Positions 15,001-32,235 of a stretch of 64,000 nt of DNA are shown one piece after another. The notes below the pieces were generated by a model. It made no database searches. It was not told where the DNA came from and saw only the letters and a program-made list of their open reading frames with translations. How positions within the stretch are numbered: position 1 is the first letter of the stretch; every line of letters starts with the position of its first letter. Source of the DNA: Embiotoca jacksoni (Eukaryota > Chordata > Actinopteri > Embiotocidae); NCBI GenBank assembly GCA_022577435.1, contig JAKOON010000043.1:655001-719000 (forward strand), given 5' to 3'. Position numbers and translations under genes: made by a program.

Positions 15001-15865
15001 CTAAATGTCCCGATGTGAAGCACCGGTGTGTCCCGAGGTTCTGACCCAGGTCCGGTTGTGTTTGTACCGGCTACTTTCATCAGCAGCCGGCTGATCGCTG
15101 TCACAAATACAAACCAAACAAAGCAGTCTACATCCAATTATAAAGAAAGATACAGGTGTTGAAGCTTCACAGGCTGTTGGTTCCGGTAGATATCGTCCAC
15201 TAACATACAGACACATACACATGGGGATTTGTGCACATGTAATTACTTTATTATCATTTCCATCTTCATTCTAAACCTCCTTTAACAAACTGCAGTTAAC
15301 TACATGCTTCTTGGCTTCGGCAGTAACTGCAGGTTATTACTGAAGGTAGCTGGACACGTTCCAGCTCTACAACACATTTACACTTTCTGAAGGGGACATT
15401 ATTTCAAAAGTCCACGTCGGATAAATGTCTTTAAATCTACTTAGATCACAGATTAAATACGTCCCGGCAGAACTTCCCTAAGAATAATCCGTCTTTGAAT
15501 ATTTGTATCATTATCAAAGCAATATAATAGTAACTGTGTTCATATCGATGGGTTTATTGTAAAGAGGAAGTGCTAATAGCTAATTTGGTGCTAATTTGCT
15601 AAATGCTATCAAATACAGTGTAGGCTGATAGAAGAGGGCGCTGTCTCCATGGCAACACGATACTCACTGTAATAACAGTGATGTTGAACACACGTGTGCT
15701 CTGATCCAGACGACTGACCGTGTCCTGTGTCGTCCTCTGCAGTCTCGGGTCATCTTCCTGCCGTGCGGTCACGTGTGCTGCTGTCAGGTCTGCGCCGACG
15801 CTCTGCAGAACTGCCCTCTGTGCCGAGCCGCCATATGTCAGCGCGTACGCCTCTACCACAACTAG
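1..15865 (+). CDS. lrsam1: E3 ubiquitin-protein ligase LRSAM1, spliced, start codon cut by window edge
   Basis: Base 1 is the G of the start ATG; the protein then begins [20 protein letters not shown], as in human LRSAM1. Exons I can place: 1-70, 756-812, 1320-1364, 2332-2409, 5419-5487, 5569-5653, 5739-5860, 5948-6038, 6413-6519, 6645-6674, 7667-7789, 8656-8795, 8915-8959, 9932-10002, 10636-10735, 10877-10964, 11079-11153, 11554-11634, 12580-12675, 13410-13508, 13584-13715, 14382-14448, 14680-14907 (frameshift, see separate entry) and 15743-15865. All other junctions are GT-AG and keep phase. The product is about 715-740 residues (human 723): N-terminal leucine-rich repeats, a long central coiled coil, a SAM domain, PTAP/PSAP motifs and a C-terminal C3HC4 RING. 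The family ubiquitinates TSG101 and coats intracellular bacteria for xenophagy in the cytoplasm. The promoter lies outside the window. Confidence 0.95.
529..591. repeat. (ATATT)n microsatellite, lrsam1 intron 1
   Basis: About 12 tandem copies of a 5-bp TTATA unit. Short frames through it are artefacts. Confidence 0.95.
1365..2331. other. lrsam1 intron 3, nothing recognised
   Basis: AT-rich single-copy-looking DNA. I see no coding exon, RNA gene or transposon in it. Confidence 0.5.
2712..4782 (-). mobile_element. L2/Maui-type LINE fragment (copy A), 5'-truncated and internally deleted, lrsam1 intron 4
   Basis: On the minus strand about 4780-4373 encodes reverse-transcriptase blocks: [40 protein letters not shown] and [13 protein letters not shown]. 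It then jumps straight to [18 protein letters not shown]...LLVVP near 4330-4140. The YADD block and thumb normally between them are missing. A 3'UTR follows, interrupted by a 20-unit minisatellite, and ends in a (TTGAA)n tail (plus-strand TTCAA at 2712-2778). The family is non-LTR, spreading by target-primed reverse transcription. This copy is dead: truncated, deleted and frameshifted. The exact family name is an inference. Confidence 0.85.
2994..3718. repeat. 35/37-bp minisatellite, 20 units, inside the LINE 3'UTR
   Basis: Twenty tandem units, each containing CAGAACCAGG, AGAGGTGG and ATCTGTTAA. Fourteen have the GGGCGGAGC form (37 bp) and six have a GGAGAAC form two bases shorter. A second LINE copy near 49.07 kb has the same unit only six times. 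Repetitive Pro/Arg-rich frames through it are not genes. Confidence 0.95.
4783..5418. other. lrsam1 intron 4, 3' part, nothing recognised
   Basis: Starts with a T run at the LINE's truncated 5' end, then unremarkable intron to the acceptor at 5418. Confidence 0.5.
6675..7666. other. lrsam1 intron 10 with short (TG)n and G-run
   Basis: Mostly unremarkable. Contains T runs near 6750 and 6958 and a (TG)n followed by a G-rich run near 7140-7170. Small frames on both strands show no recognisable protein. Confidence 0.5.
7790..8655. other. lrsam1 intron 11, nothing recognised
   Basis: AT-rich intron. A short GACAGACA run lies near 8420-8455; I see no gene. Confidence 0.5.
8960..9931. other. lrsam1 intron 13, nothing recognised
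   Basis: No exon or mobile element I can support. A small frame at 9636-9821 has no recognisable similarity. Confidence 0.4.
10003..10635. other. lrsam1 intron 14, nothing recognised
   Basis: AT-rich, ending in a long pyrimidine tract before the acceptor at 10635. Confidence 0.5.
10766..10832. repeat. 18-bp tandem repeat, about 3.7 units, lrsam1 intron 15
   Basis: The unit CACCTGATCACAGCAGCT is repeated with no visible divergence between a splice donor (10736) and acceptor (10876). The perfect copies suggest a recent expansion. Confidence 0.9.
12060..12330 (-). mobile_element. Degenerate LINE fragment, lrsam1 intron 18
   Basis: The minus strand reads [20 protein letters not shown], then [20 protein letters not shown]. 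This resembles the C-terminal segment of L2/Maui-type ORF2 (LQxVQNAAARVLT...FKILLLTYKALHGQAPSYL). It is shorter and more diverged than copy A and includes a G-rich tract near 12121-12139. Confidence 0.7.
12676..13409. other. lrsam1 intron 19, nothing recognised
   Basis: Ordinary AT-rich intron without detectable gene or repeat. Confidence 0.5.
13584..14448 (+). other. lrsam1: lrsam1 SAM-domain exons
   Basis: Exons at 13584-13715 and 14382-14448 encode [20 protein letters not shown] and, later, [20 protein letters not shown]. This is the sterile alpha motif helix pattern ([18 protein letters not shown], then [17 protein letters not shown]) just before the RING region, as in the human protein. 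Confidence 0.9.
13716..14381. other. lrsam1 intron 21, nothing recognised
   Basis: Splits the SAM domain coding sequence; no element recognised. Confidence 0.5.
14614..14679. repeat. CTGTC/CCGTC-type tandem tract forming the acceptor polypyrimidine region
   Basis: Repeats of GTCTGTCC/CATCTGTC run directly into the CCTCCAG acceptor of the PTAP/PSAP exon. Length variation here could affect recognition of that exon. Confidence 0.7.
14680..14907 (+). CDS. lrsam1: lrsam1 exon with PTAP/PSAP motifs and first RING cysteines; apparent 1-nt frameshift in a C9 run
   Basis: After the acceptor at 14679 the frame reads [21 protein letters not shown], then hits a nine-C run at 14752-14760 and runs into TAG near 14809. 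The frame entering the next exon is offset by one; in it the same stretch reads through [16 protein letters not shown] to ECVVCMETG. Both TSG101-binding tetrapeptides known in mammalian LRSAM1 (PTAP then PSAP) are therefore present in order, in two frames separated by a homopolymer. The alternative is a 76-nt mini-intron (14727-14802) that keeps phase but removes PTAP and uses an acceptor beyond a better AG. I favour one continuous exon with a one-base homopolymer length difference. Confidence 0.7.
14908..15742. other. lrsam1 last intron, nothing recognised
   Basis: Separates the first RING cysteine pair from the rest of the RING. I see no repeat or gene. Confidence 0.5.
15743..15865 (+). CDS. 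lrsam1: lrsam1 terminal exon, RING finger
   Basis: The exon encodes [20 protein letters not shown], then [20 protein letters not shown] and TAG. With CVVC from the preceding exon this makes a C3HC4 RING (C-x2-C ... C-x-H-x2/3-C-x2-C ... C-P-L-C). The end, RVRLYHN, parallels human RLRIYHSS. The RING recruits the E2 enzyme. Confidence 0.95.
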   Translation, partial: SRVIFLPCGHVCCCQVCADALQNCPLCRAAICQRVRLYHN

Positions 15866-18720
15866 CAGCCGCCGCACCGCCCTGCTGCTCCGTCACTGAC
15901 CACCACTTCAACTGTCTGTCATTGTGTGCATGATCATACAGCTGCTGTGAGTAAACCTTGTTGTTTAGAGGAAAAGCTTTTAGCAGGTTTTTAGTGCTGA
16001 GCCACTCCTGTTTCAACCAAACATTCAGCTTTTAGTATTTTGTTGTTTGTTTTTTGAATTCTATCATTTTATAAAATGTATTAAGAGCCGAGTGGATGAC
16101 GCTCTCTGGTGGAAGACTGTTTTTTTTTTGCCTTACTATACCTTCTCAATGGATGTGTGCCTTCTCTCTCTTATTTTAACAATTTGTCTGTGCTGTCAGC
16201 CAAAGTAACAGGAGCCCAGCATTCATAGGATTTCATTAGAAAGCAGTCTTTGGATTGTTCCAGCTTTTTTCAGTCATTGCTGGTTGCCATCACTTTCTTT
16301 GTTGCTTTTCAATCCATTTTACAACTCGTCTACTAGAAGCTCCCTCCCCTTCTTCCCCAGGTCGGTCCGGGCCGAATGCAATCACGCATCAAGTCTTTGA
16401 TGAGTCTAAATTATATAACGGAGCAGATGAAGACGATTTAAGGTGAAACAAAGTTCTGACAAACCGTGCTGCTGGTGCTGGAGGTGATCACACTTTATGC
16501 ACCTTGTGAGCACAATTACAGCTGAAATAATGAGCAACATAAAGGGCAGCTCCAACAAATCTTCCACATCAAGTTTAGTTTTAGTTGGATGTTCAACTCG
16601 GCATGTCACTTTCTTAACTTGTTTACTCAATGGGCAATTTTAAAAAAAAAAAAAGACGTTAAAAACGACCTCATAGTTTATACCGCATGATTCTACAAAC
16701 AAACAAAAAAGCTTTTTAAAAAGTTATTTTTATCTATTTACGTCTTGCATCTGGCACGTCTCGTGCACGTTTTTTGAGAACCACCACGCTGGATGAAAAT
16801 TATCGCAGTCAATGTTGTTATTTCCAGTGCGACCTGATGGTGGCAGCGTTGTGTCTCTGTAACGATGCCTCAACCCAGACAACGATGCAGAACTGTCTGT
16901 TTGGTTTTCTGTCACAGTAACATGACCCGCTGCAGGTGGCCACAGCTTTAGTTCAGATTGGCAGATTTTATGAGCCGATATTGGCCATCAAAGACATATC
17001 AGGATGTATCGGTAGATTTCCAGGAGCTTGGGAAGACAGTAGGTCACACTAACGTGCTCTCTAAAACGTTGACCTAAATTGAGCTGCTGTGGCCTGAAGA
17101 GAAGTAAAGAGGTGCCACAGCTCCTGAAAGCTCATAGATGTTCTAAAAGTCTTTGGTTTGTGTGGAATTAGCACCGCTTCAGCTGAAAACATCCCATGTA
17201 AACACACCTGGAGACACCTGGAGACACCTCATCTGTCACCCTCAGAGCAGTGGAGCAGCGAGCAGCTTCATGCAAAAACCACGAGCACATGAGTGCGATC
17301 AATAAGTGTGAACGGTTGGTTGCTCCTCTAACTTTGATACGTCTTTGTTTGCCCCGTTCCTCCGGCTTTATGAAACAACAAGTACTTTACAACAAGAAGC
17401 TTCTTTAAACATCTGATAATAAAGCAGGACCCACTTGATGTCCTCATCACTGCAGGTGGTTTTGTGCTTGAATGGTGCACATATTTTCTAAATTCACCAA
17501 ACAAAGTCAGTTAATCAAAAGACTATAAAGTTTTTGCCCGTCTACTTTGGGACCCCTGGACACCTCGTGGATGTCCGGCCTCACATGTCACCATAGTTTC
17601 TTTTCCATTTGTCTCTTGACATCGTTATTATAATATCCACACTGTCCAAATTGCTGTTGACTGTGTATGCATATATATGAACTAACAACACCCCAGCTGT
17701 CTGCAGCCGTCACTAATGCTCTTATACTCGAACTAAGTGCTCTTAACTTTTCAGCATGTTTCAGGAAATATATTTACTAGCTGTTAAATGTTGTGTGTAA
17801 GAGCTTCCACTTCATTGTAAAAGATGACATATCATCAGATGATGTTGTATAAAATACACGTCTTTTTCCTGTGGTCAGTGTGAGAGCTGTTTTTGTTGCT
17901 GGAGAGATGCACTGCTTTTATAACAGGCAGCAAATGCACATTTTGAGAATTGAACGTTGAAAACGAGTAACGATATCACAACACAAATCTACATTTCCAA
18001 TGTATAGTCAGACACCTGCTATCTGTCGACGGATTAAACTGGCTTGTGCAGTAAGTTTTAATTTTTCATGGCATTTGCAGGAATCTGTTGATAGGATGTT
18101 GCAATAATTTCATCTTTCCTTAATAAGTCAGCAGGAAATGCATTATAATGTTGGTGGAAGAAGTCTTCAGATTGTGAAGTAAAAGTAGCAAGACAATAAT
18201 GTAAAAACAATAAAAATAAATAAATACTTGCACATGATTAATTTGTGAAACTGATGCATTTTTAATTTTTAACCTGTTGAAGTGGAGCTCATGTCACCGA
18301 TTTAGTTCCCAGTTTTGTAGTTCAGTCCGGTCGTTCCTGAAGTGAGTCCTCATGAGGAAGGGGTTGTGAAATAATTGAGTAGACAAAAATAAATAGATAC
18401 ATAAAAGTTCAGCTAAACTAATTTGTATTTGTGTTTTAGACATAAATATGTATATATATATATATATTAAGCCTCAAAAGTTGATTCAATTTAACCTTTT
18501 GAGAAGTTTGGCAAATGTTTGACATCAGGAGGCTGCTGAAGGCGGAAAGTTTCTCTGTGCTGCTTCAGTTTAAAAAGCATCTGACGGGATTTTACGAACA
18601 AAGAATGGGCTTTCTGCGTGTCCAGCATATTAACTTTTTAAATACTGTATACTTATTTTTTAGAGCGCATTTTCACGCTTTGATCATTTCCGATTTTCCT
18701 TGGAGGACTTGAATGCCGCG
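15866..18720. other. lrsam1 3'UTR and lrsam1-ndor1 intergenic DNA
   Basis: No coding similarity on either strand. The first AATAAA on the plus strand that I see is 17418-17423, so the 3'UTR could reach about 17.44 kb; further AATAAA copies lie near 18200-18225. A short TA repeat lies near 18450-18467. Confidence 0.5.
17418..17423 (+). terminator. Candidate lrsam1 polyadenylation signal
   Basis: AATAAA about 1.55 kb after the stop codon, the first canonical hexamer I found downstream. An upstream variant hexamer could be used instead. Confidence 0.35.
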
Positions 18721-18859
18721 TCAGTGCGCCAGCCAATCACAGCGCGTAACGGACTTGCCGTAAATTGTGGCGTTGACGGTCGGCATGAGGATCTGTCGCG
18801 GTAACCAGCGGAGTCGGTGCTCTTATTATCGTTCAAGGGAACTGGTGACAACAGCAGCA
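18721..18859 (+). promoter_or_regulatory. ndor1: Probable ndor1 promoter and 5' noncoding exon
   Basis: A local CpG-rich stretch holds a CCAAT box (AGCCAATCAC, 18731-18740) and ends in a good donor, GCA|GTAAGT at 18860. The coding ATG 3 kb downstream is preceded two bases earlier by an acceptor, so a spliced 5' noncoding exon is required; this is the best candidate. The transcription start is not determined. Confidence 0.55.
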
Positions 18860-19038
18860 GTAAGTTGACCGATTCTTCGGCTTTTTGGTTTCATATGCGA
18901 GTTAAATACAAGCAAACAGGACTGACCTTCTTTCCGAGGCATTCAGTTAGCAAGTCGGCTAGCAGCTAGCCACACAGTCATGTACCACAGGTGATGTCAA
19001 ATGTTTAGTTTTTAGTCGTTAGTTCACTCAAACATCTG

Positions 19039-20598
19039 CAACTGGACTATTTACTGAACAAGCAACTGGACTATTTACTGAACAAGTAACTGGACTATTT
19101 ACTGAACAAGTAACTGGAATATTTACTGAACAAGTAACTGGAATATTTACTGAACAAGTAACTGGACTATTTACTGAACAAGCAACTGGACTATTTACTG
19201 AACAAGCAACTGGACTATTTACTGAACAAGCAACTGGAATATTTACTGAACAAGTAACTGGACTATTTACTGAACAAGCAACTGGAATATTTACTGAACA
19301 AGCAACTGGACTATTTACTGAACAAGCAACTGGAATATTTACTGAACAAGCAACTGGAATATTTACTGAACAAGCAATTGGAATATTTACTGAACAAGCA
19401 ACTGGACTATTTACTGAACAAGTAACTGGACTATTTACTGAACAAGCAACTGGACTATTTACTGAACAAGTAACTGGACTATTTACTGAACAAGCAACTG
19501 GACTATTTACTGAACAAGTAACTGGAATATTTACTGAACAAGTAACTGGAATATTTACTGAACAAGCAACTGGAATATTTACTGAACAAGCAACTGGAAT
19601 ATTTACTGAACAAGTAACTGGACTATTTACTGAACAAGTAACTGGAATATTTACTGAACAAGCAACTGGAATATTTACTGAACAAGCAACTGGACTATTT
19701 ACTGAACAAGCAACTGGACTATTTACTGAACAAGCAACTGGACTATTTACTGAACAAGCAACTGGACTATTTACTGAACAAGCAACTGGAATATTTACTG
19801 AACAAGCAACTGGAATATTTACTGAACAAGCAACTGGACTATTTACTGAACAAGTAACTGGAATATTTACTGAACAAGCAACTGGAATATTTACTGAACA
19901 AGCAACTGGAATATTTACTGAACAAGCAACTGGAATATTTACTGAACAAGCAACTGGACTATTTACTGAACAAGTAACTGGACTATTTACTGAACAAGCA
20001 ACTGGACTATTTACTGAACAAGTAACTGGACTATTTACTGAACAAGCAACTGGACTATTTACTGAACAAGTAACTGGAATATTTACTGAACAAGCAACTG
20101 GACTATTTACTGAACAAGTAACTGGACTATTTACTGAACAAGCAACTGGACTATTTACTGAACAAGCAACTGGACTATTTACTGAACAAGTAACTGGACT
20201 ATTTACTGAACAAGTAACTGGACTATTTACTGAACAAGTAACTGGAATATTTACTGAACAAGTAACTGGACTATTTACTGAACAAGTAACTGGACTATTT
20301 ACTGAACAAGTAACTGGACTATTTACTGAACAAGCAACTGGAATATTTACTGAACAAGTAACTGGAATATTTACTGAACAAGTAACTGGACTATTTACTG
20401 AACAAGTAACTGGACTATTTACTGAACAAGCAACTGGACTATTTACTGAACAAGCAACTGGAATATTTACTGAACAAGTAACTGGACTATTTACTGAACA
20501 AGCAACTGGAATATTTACTGAACAAGTAACTGGACTATTTACTGAACAAGCAACTGGAATATTTACTGAACAAGTAACTGGACTATTTACTGAACAAG
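19039..20598. repeat. 24-bp minisatellite, exactly 65 units, ndor1 intron 1
   Basis: 1560 bp made of 65 units of 24 bp. All variation I see is at two positions, C/T at unit position 1 and C/A at position 9, plus one unit with C-to-T near 19378. There are no length variants. The plus-strand frame beginning at 19041 is open through the array and reads TG(L/I)FTEQ(A/V); one minus-strand frame is open as well. Confidence 0.97.
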
Positions 20599-20687
20599 GT
20601 CCAGATTATTGTCTCTGGGAAACAAACGTCAACAGTAGTCTGGAAAATCTTATCAGATTCCTGTTTTGGTCTGTCGGTGAGTCGTAA

Positions 20688-28803
<8,116 letters not shown>

Positions 28804-28835
28804 TCCCCGAGGCCTCAACCCATCACTCCTCACGG

Positions 28836-30660
28836 CTCCCCTTCAGCTCCCTTCAGCTCCCTTCAGCTCCCTTCAACTGCCTTCAGCTCCCTTCAGCTCC
28901 CTTCAGCTCCCCTTCAGCTCCCTTCAACTCCCTTCAGCTCCCTTCAGCTCCCTTCAGCTCCCTTCAGCTCCCTTCAGCTCCCCTTCAGCTCCCTTCAACT
29001 GCCTTCAGCTCCCTTCAACTGCCTTCAGCTCCCTTCAGCTCCCTTCAACTGCCTTCAACTCTCCTTCAGCTCCCTTCAACTCCCTTCAGCTCCCTTCAGC
29101 TCCCTTCAGCTCCCCTTCAGCTCCCTTCAGCTCCCTTCAACTGCCTTCAACTCCCCTTCAGCTCCCTTCAGCTCCCTTCAGCTCCCTTCAGCTCCCTTCA
29201 ACTGCCTTCAACTGCCTTCAACTTCCCTTCAGCTCCCTTCAACTGCCTTCAGCTCCCTTCAACTGCCTTCAGCTCCCTTCAACTGCCTTCAACTTCCCTT
29301 CAGCTCCCTTCAACTGCCTTCAGCTCCCTTCAGCTCCCTTCAGCTCCCTTCAACTCCCCTTCAGCTCCCTTCAACTCCCCTTCAGCTCCCTTCAGCTCCC
29401 TTCAGCTCCCTTCAACTCCCCTTCAGCTCCCTTCAACTGCCTTCAACTCCCCTTCAACTGCCTTCAACTGCCTTCAAGCTCCCTTCAACTGCCTTCAGCT
29501 CCCTTCAGCTCCCTTCAGCTCCCTTCAACTGCCTTCAGCTCCCTTCAGCTCCCTTCAGCTCCCTTCAGCTCCCTTCAGCTCCCTTCAACTGCCTTCAGCT
29601 CCCTTCAGCTCCCTTCAGCTCCCTTCAACTCTCCTTCAGCTCCCTTCAGCTCCCTTCAGCTCCCTTCAGCTCCCTTCAGCTCCCTTCAGCTCCCTTCAAC
29701 TCCCTTCAGCTCCCCTTCAGCTCCCCTTCAGCTCCCCTTCAGCTCCCCTTCAGCTCCCTTCAACTGCCTTCAGCTCCCTTCAGCTCCCTTCAACTCCCCT
29801 TCAGCTCCCTTCAACTGCCTTCAACTTCCCTTCAACTGCCTTCAGCTCCCTTCAGCTCCCTTCAACTGCCTTCAGCTCCCTTCAACTGCCTTCAACTTCC
29901 CTTCAGCTCCCTTCAACTGCCTTCAGCTCCCTTCAGCTCCCTTCAGCTCCCTTCAACTCCCCTTCAACTGCCTTCAACTGCCTTCAACTTCCCTTCAGCT
30001 CCCTTCAACTGCCTTCAGCTCCCTTCAGCTCCCTTCAACTGCCTTCAGCTCCCTTCAGCTCCCTTCAACTGCCTTCAGCTCCCTTCAACTGCCTTCAACT
30101 TCCCTTCAGCTCCCTTCAGCTCCCTTCAGCTCCCTTCAGCTCCCTTCAACTGCCTTCAGCTCCCTTCAGCTCCCTTCAGCTCCCTTCAACTGCCTTCAGC
30201 TCCCTTCAACTGCCTTCAGCTCCCTTCAACTTCCCTTCAGCTCCCTTCAACTGCCTTCAGCTCCCTTCAACTGCCTTCAACTTCCCTTCAGCTCCCTTCA
30301 ACTGCCTTCAGCTCCCTTCAGCTCCCTTCAGCTCCCTTCAACTGCCTTCAGCTCCCTTCAGCTCCCTTCAGCTCCCTTCAGCTCCCTTCAACTGCCTTCA
30401 GCTCCCTTCAACTGCCTTCAGCTCCCTTCAACTGCCTTCAGCTCCCTTCAGCTCCCTTCAACTTCCCTTCAGCTCCCTTCAACTGCCTTCAGCTCCCTTC
30501 AACTGCCTTCAACTTCCCTTCAGCTCCCTTCAACTGCCTTCAGCTCCCTTCAGCTCCCTTCAGCTCCCTTCAACTCCCCTTCAGCTCCCTTCAACTGCCT
30601 TCAGCTCCCTTCAGCTCCCCTTCAGCTCCCTTCAGCTCCCCTTCAGCTCCCTTCAGCTCC
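28836..30660. repeat. 10-bp minisatellite, about 180 units, ndor1 3'UTR
   Basis: The basic unit is CTCCCTTCAG, with interspersed CTGCCTTCAA, an 11-bp CTCCCCTTCA form and a CTTCCCTTCA form. It begins about 33 bp after the ndor1 stop. It lacks TAA, TAG and TGA in every plus-strand frame, so a 733-residue frame (28491-30692, Ser/Leu/Pro/Phe/Gln) crosses it. That frame is a by-product of composition. Confidence 0.95.
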
Positions 30661-31253
30661 AACAGTATAAAACAGTCTGTCATAATATGTGAAAACTTCC
30701 ATCCTGCTCAGAGAAATCTTTTTGTTTGTTTGCTCTGAAACAAACGGTCGTCATATTTCTCTCCATTAAAACCTTCATATCAAACAAAATGACCTTTTTA
30801 CTGAAGCGACCTCCAGAAGCTCTACAAACGGCCTCCTGTTCAACCTGCAGCCTTTTTACCTGCAGTGACATGTTGTGTTCTCCACATTCAAATCTAGAAT
30901 TAATCAACAGCAAGTAAAAGAATCTGAAGTGCTCTGACAGCTGTGTTGTCATAACGAGCCCTTTAAATCATGTGTTGTGTTGTAGATGTGGAAGATCAGC
31001 AGCGTTTCTGAATCCTGTTTGTGACAAAAGTGAGCGAAACTGAGAGGAAAGCTGCTGTGATGATTCCTGATGAAGCAGATCGACGTGGATGAGATGTTCA
31101 GGAACCTGTTTCCACTCAGTCAGCTTTCAACAAAGAAACAACACGTCTGTTTATGGATGATGGAGAACTTGATTTGTCTCCATTTTTGTAATTGTGCCTT
31201 TGTGTATTTTTTTTCTGTTTAAATGTTACTTACCACTTAATGTTTAAATGTAT

Positions 31254-31259
31254 AATAAA
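31254..31259 (+). terminator. ndor1: ndor1 polyadenylation signal
   Basis: AATAAA in an AT-rich stretch about 2.45 kb after the stop; this implies a roughly 2.5-kb 3'UTR that contains the 10-bp array. Confidence 0.6.
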
Positions 31260-31279
31260 CTATGAAGAGACCTTTAAGA

Positions 31280-31800
31280 TTTGTGACTAATATCGGCATT
31301 TGGTTTGTAGTGCTGACATGATGTTTCCCATCATGTGTCTTTCCCTGCTCCCATGTGCTGGGTGACAGTTCATTGGTCCATACTGGTCATGTGACCAACA
31401 CATTATTTGTAGATGCCCTGATGAAGGCCTCAGAGGCTGAAACGCGTTAGCAGGAGTTTTTACTGTGATTGAACATCCATGACTGATTAAAGGCTTTTTA
31501 ATTAATCACCCTCTGGAGTGCCTCAGATTTCTTTGTTTTCAACTCGGTCTGAGTTCACTTGTTTGTTTCCTTTATCCTTTAGCTTCCCTGAGGTAAACAA
31601 GTCCAACGAACAGCGCTGCTTCGTCGCCGATGCATCCGGCGTCCACTAGGGGGCGCCAGTCCACGTGAGGCTCTTTACTCCAAACTAGGTTACACACAGC
31701 TCCCATCTCAGGAGGATCACTTCTGACAGAACTGTTCACTGATGCGTTCATGTCTGTCTGCTGTGGTTAAAGGGCTGCGACTAATGAACACATTTTCATA
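31280..31800. other. Spacer between convergent ndor1 and ntmt1
   Basis: Holds a segment near 31415-31510 (GATGAAGGCCTCAGAGGCTG, then AAACGCGTTAG and ATTAAAGGC) that looks like a dispersed vertebrate repeat with a small hairpin; I cannot name it. Confidence 0.4.
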
Positions 31801-31803
31801 TTG

Positions 31804-31809
31804 TTTATT
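31804..31809 (-). terminator. ntmt1: ntmt1 polyadenylation signal
   Basis: Plus-strand TTTATT is AATAAA on the minus strand, about 430 bases after the ntmt1 stop. Confidence 0.5.
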
Positions 31810-32235
31810 AAACGGGTGTTTCGTATATTAATTGACAGATAAGAATGTCTTAAAATAACAAAAATGTCCCAAAATTGGTGTGTTAGTTCAAACCCACAAA
31901 TATTCACTTTACAACAATATAAAAGCAGGAAGTCTTCCTTCTGCAGAAGCTGAATGAAGCACAAAGTTGATATTTTTTTTAATGGATTCGTTGACAATCG
32001 GTTGAAGGTCCGTTAAACCTGAACACGGTTGATGGAAACGTTCTGTTCAATCAAAGTCGTGTGATGTTTGTGGGTCATTAAGAAATATTTATCAGAGCGA
32101 TCAGAAAGTGTCGCTGCAGTTCGTAGTCCGGTGATGAGCCGGTACTAGAGACCCCAGGAATGAGGAGCTGCAGCTGAAGCACTGGTGACATCACAAACAT
32201 ACTGCTGGCTAGAGAAGCTCCTCCCCCTCAGGCCT

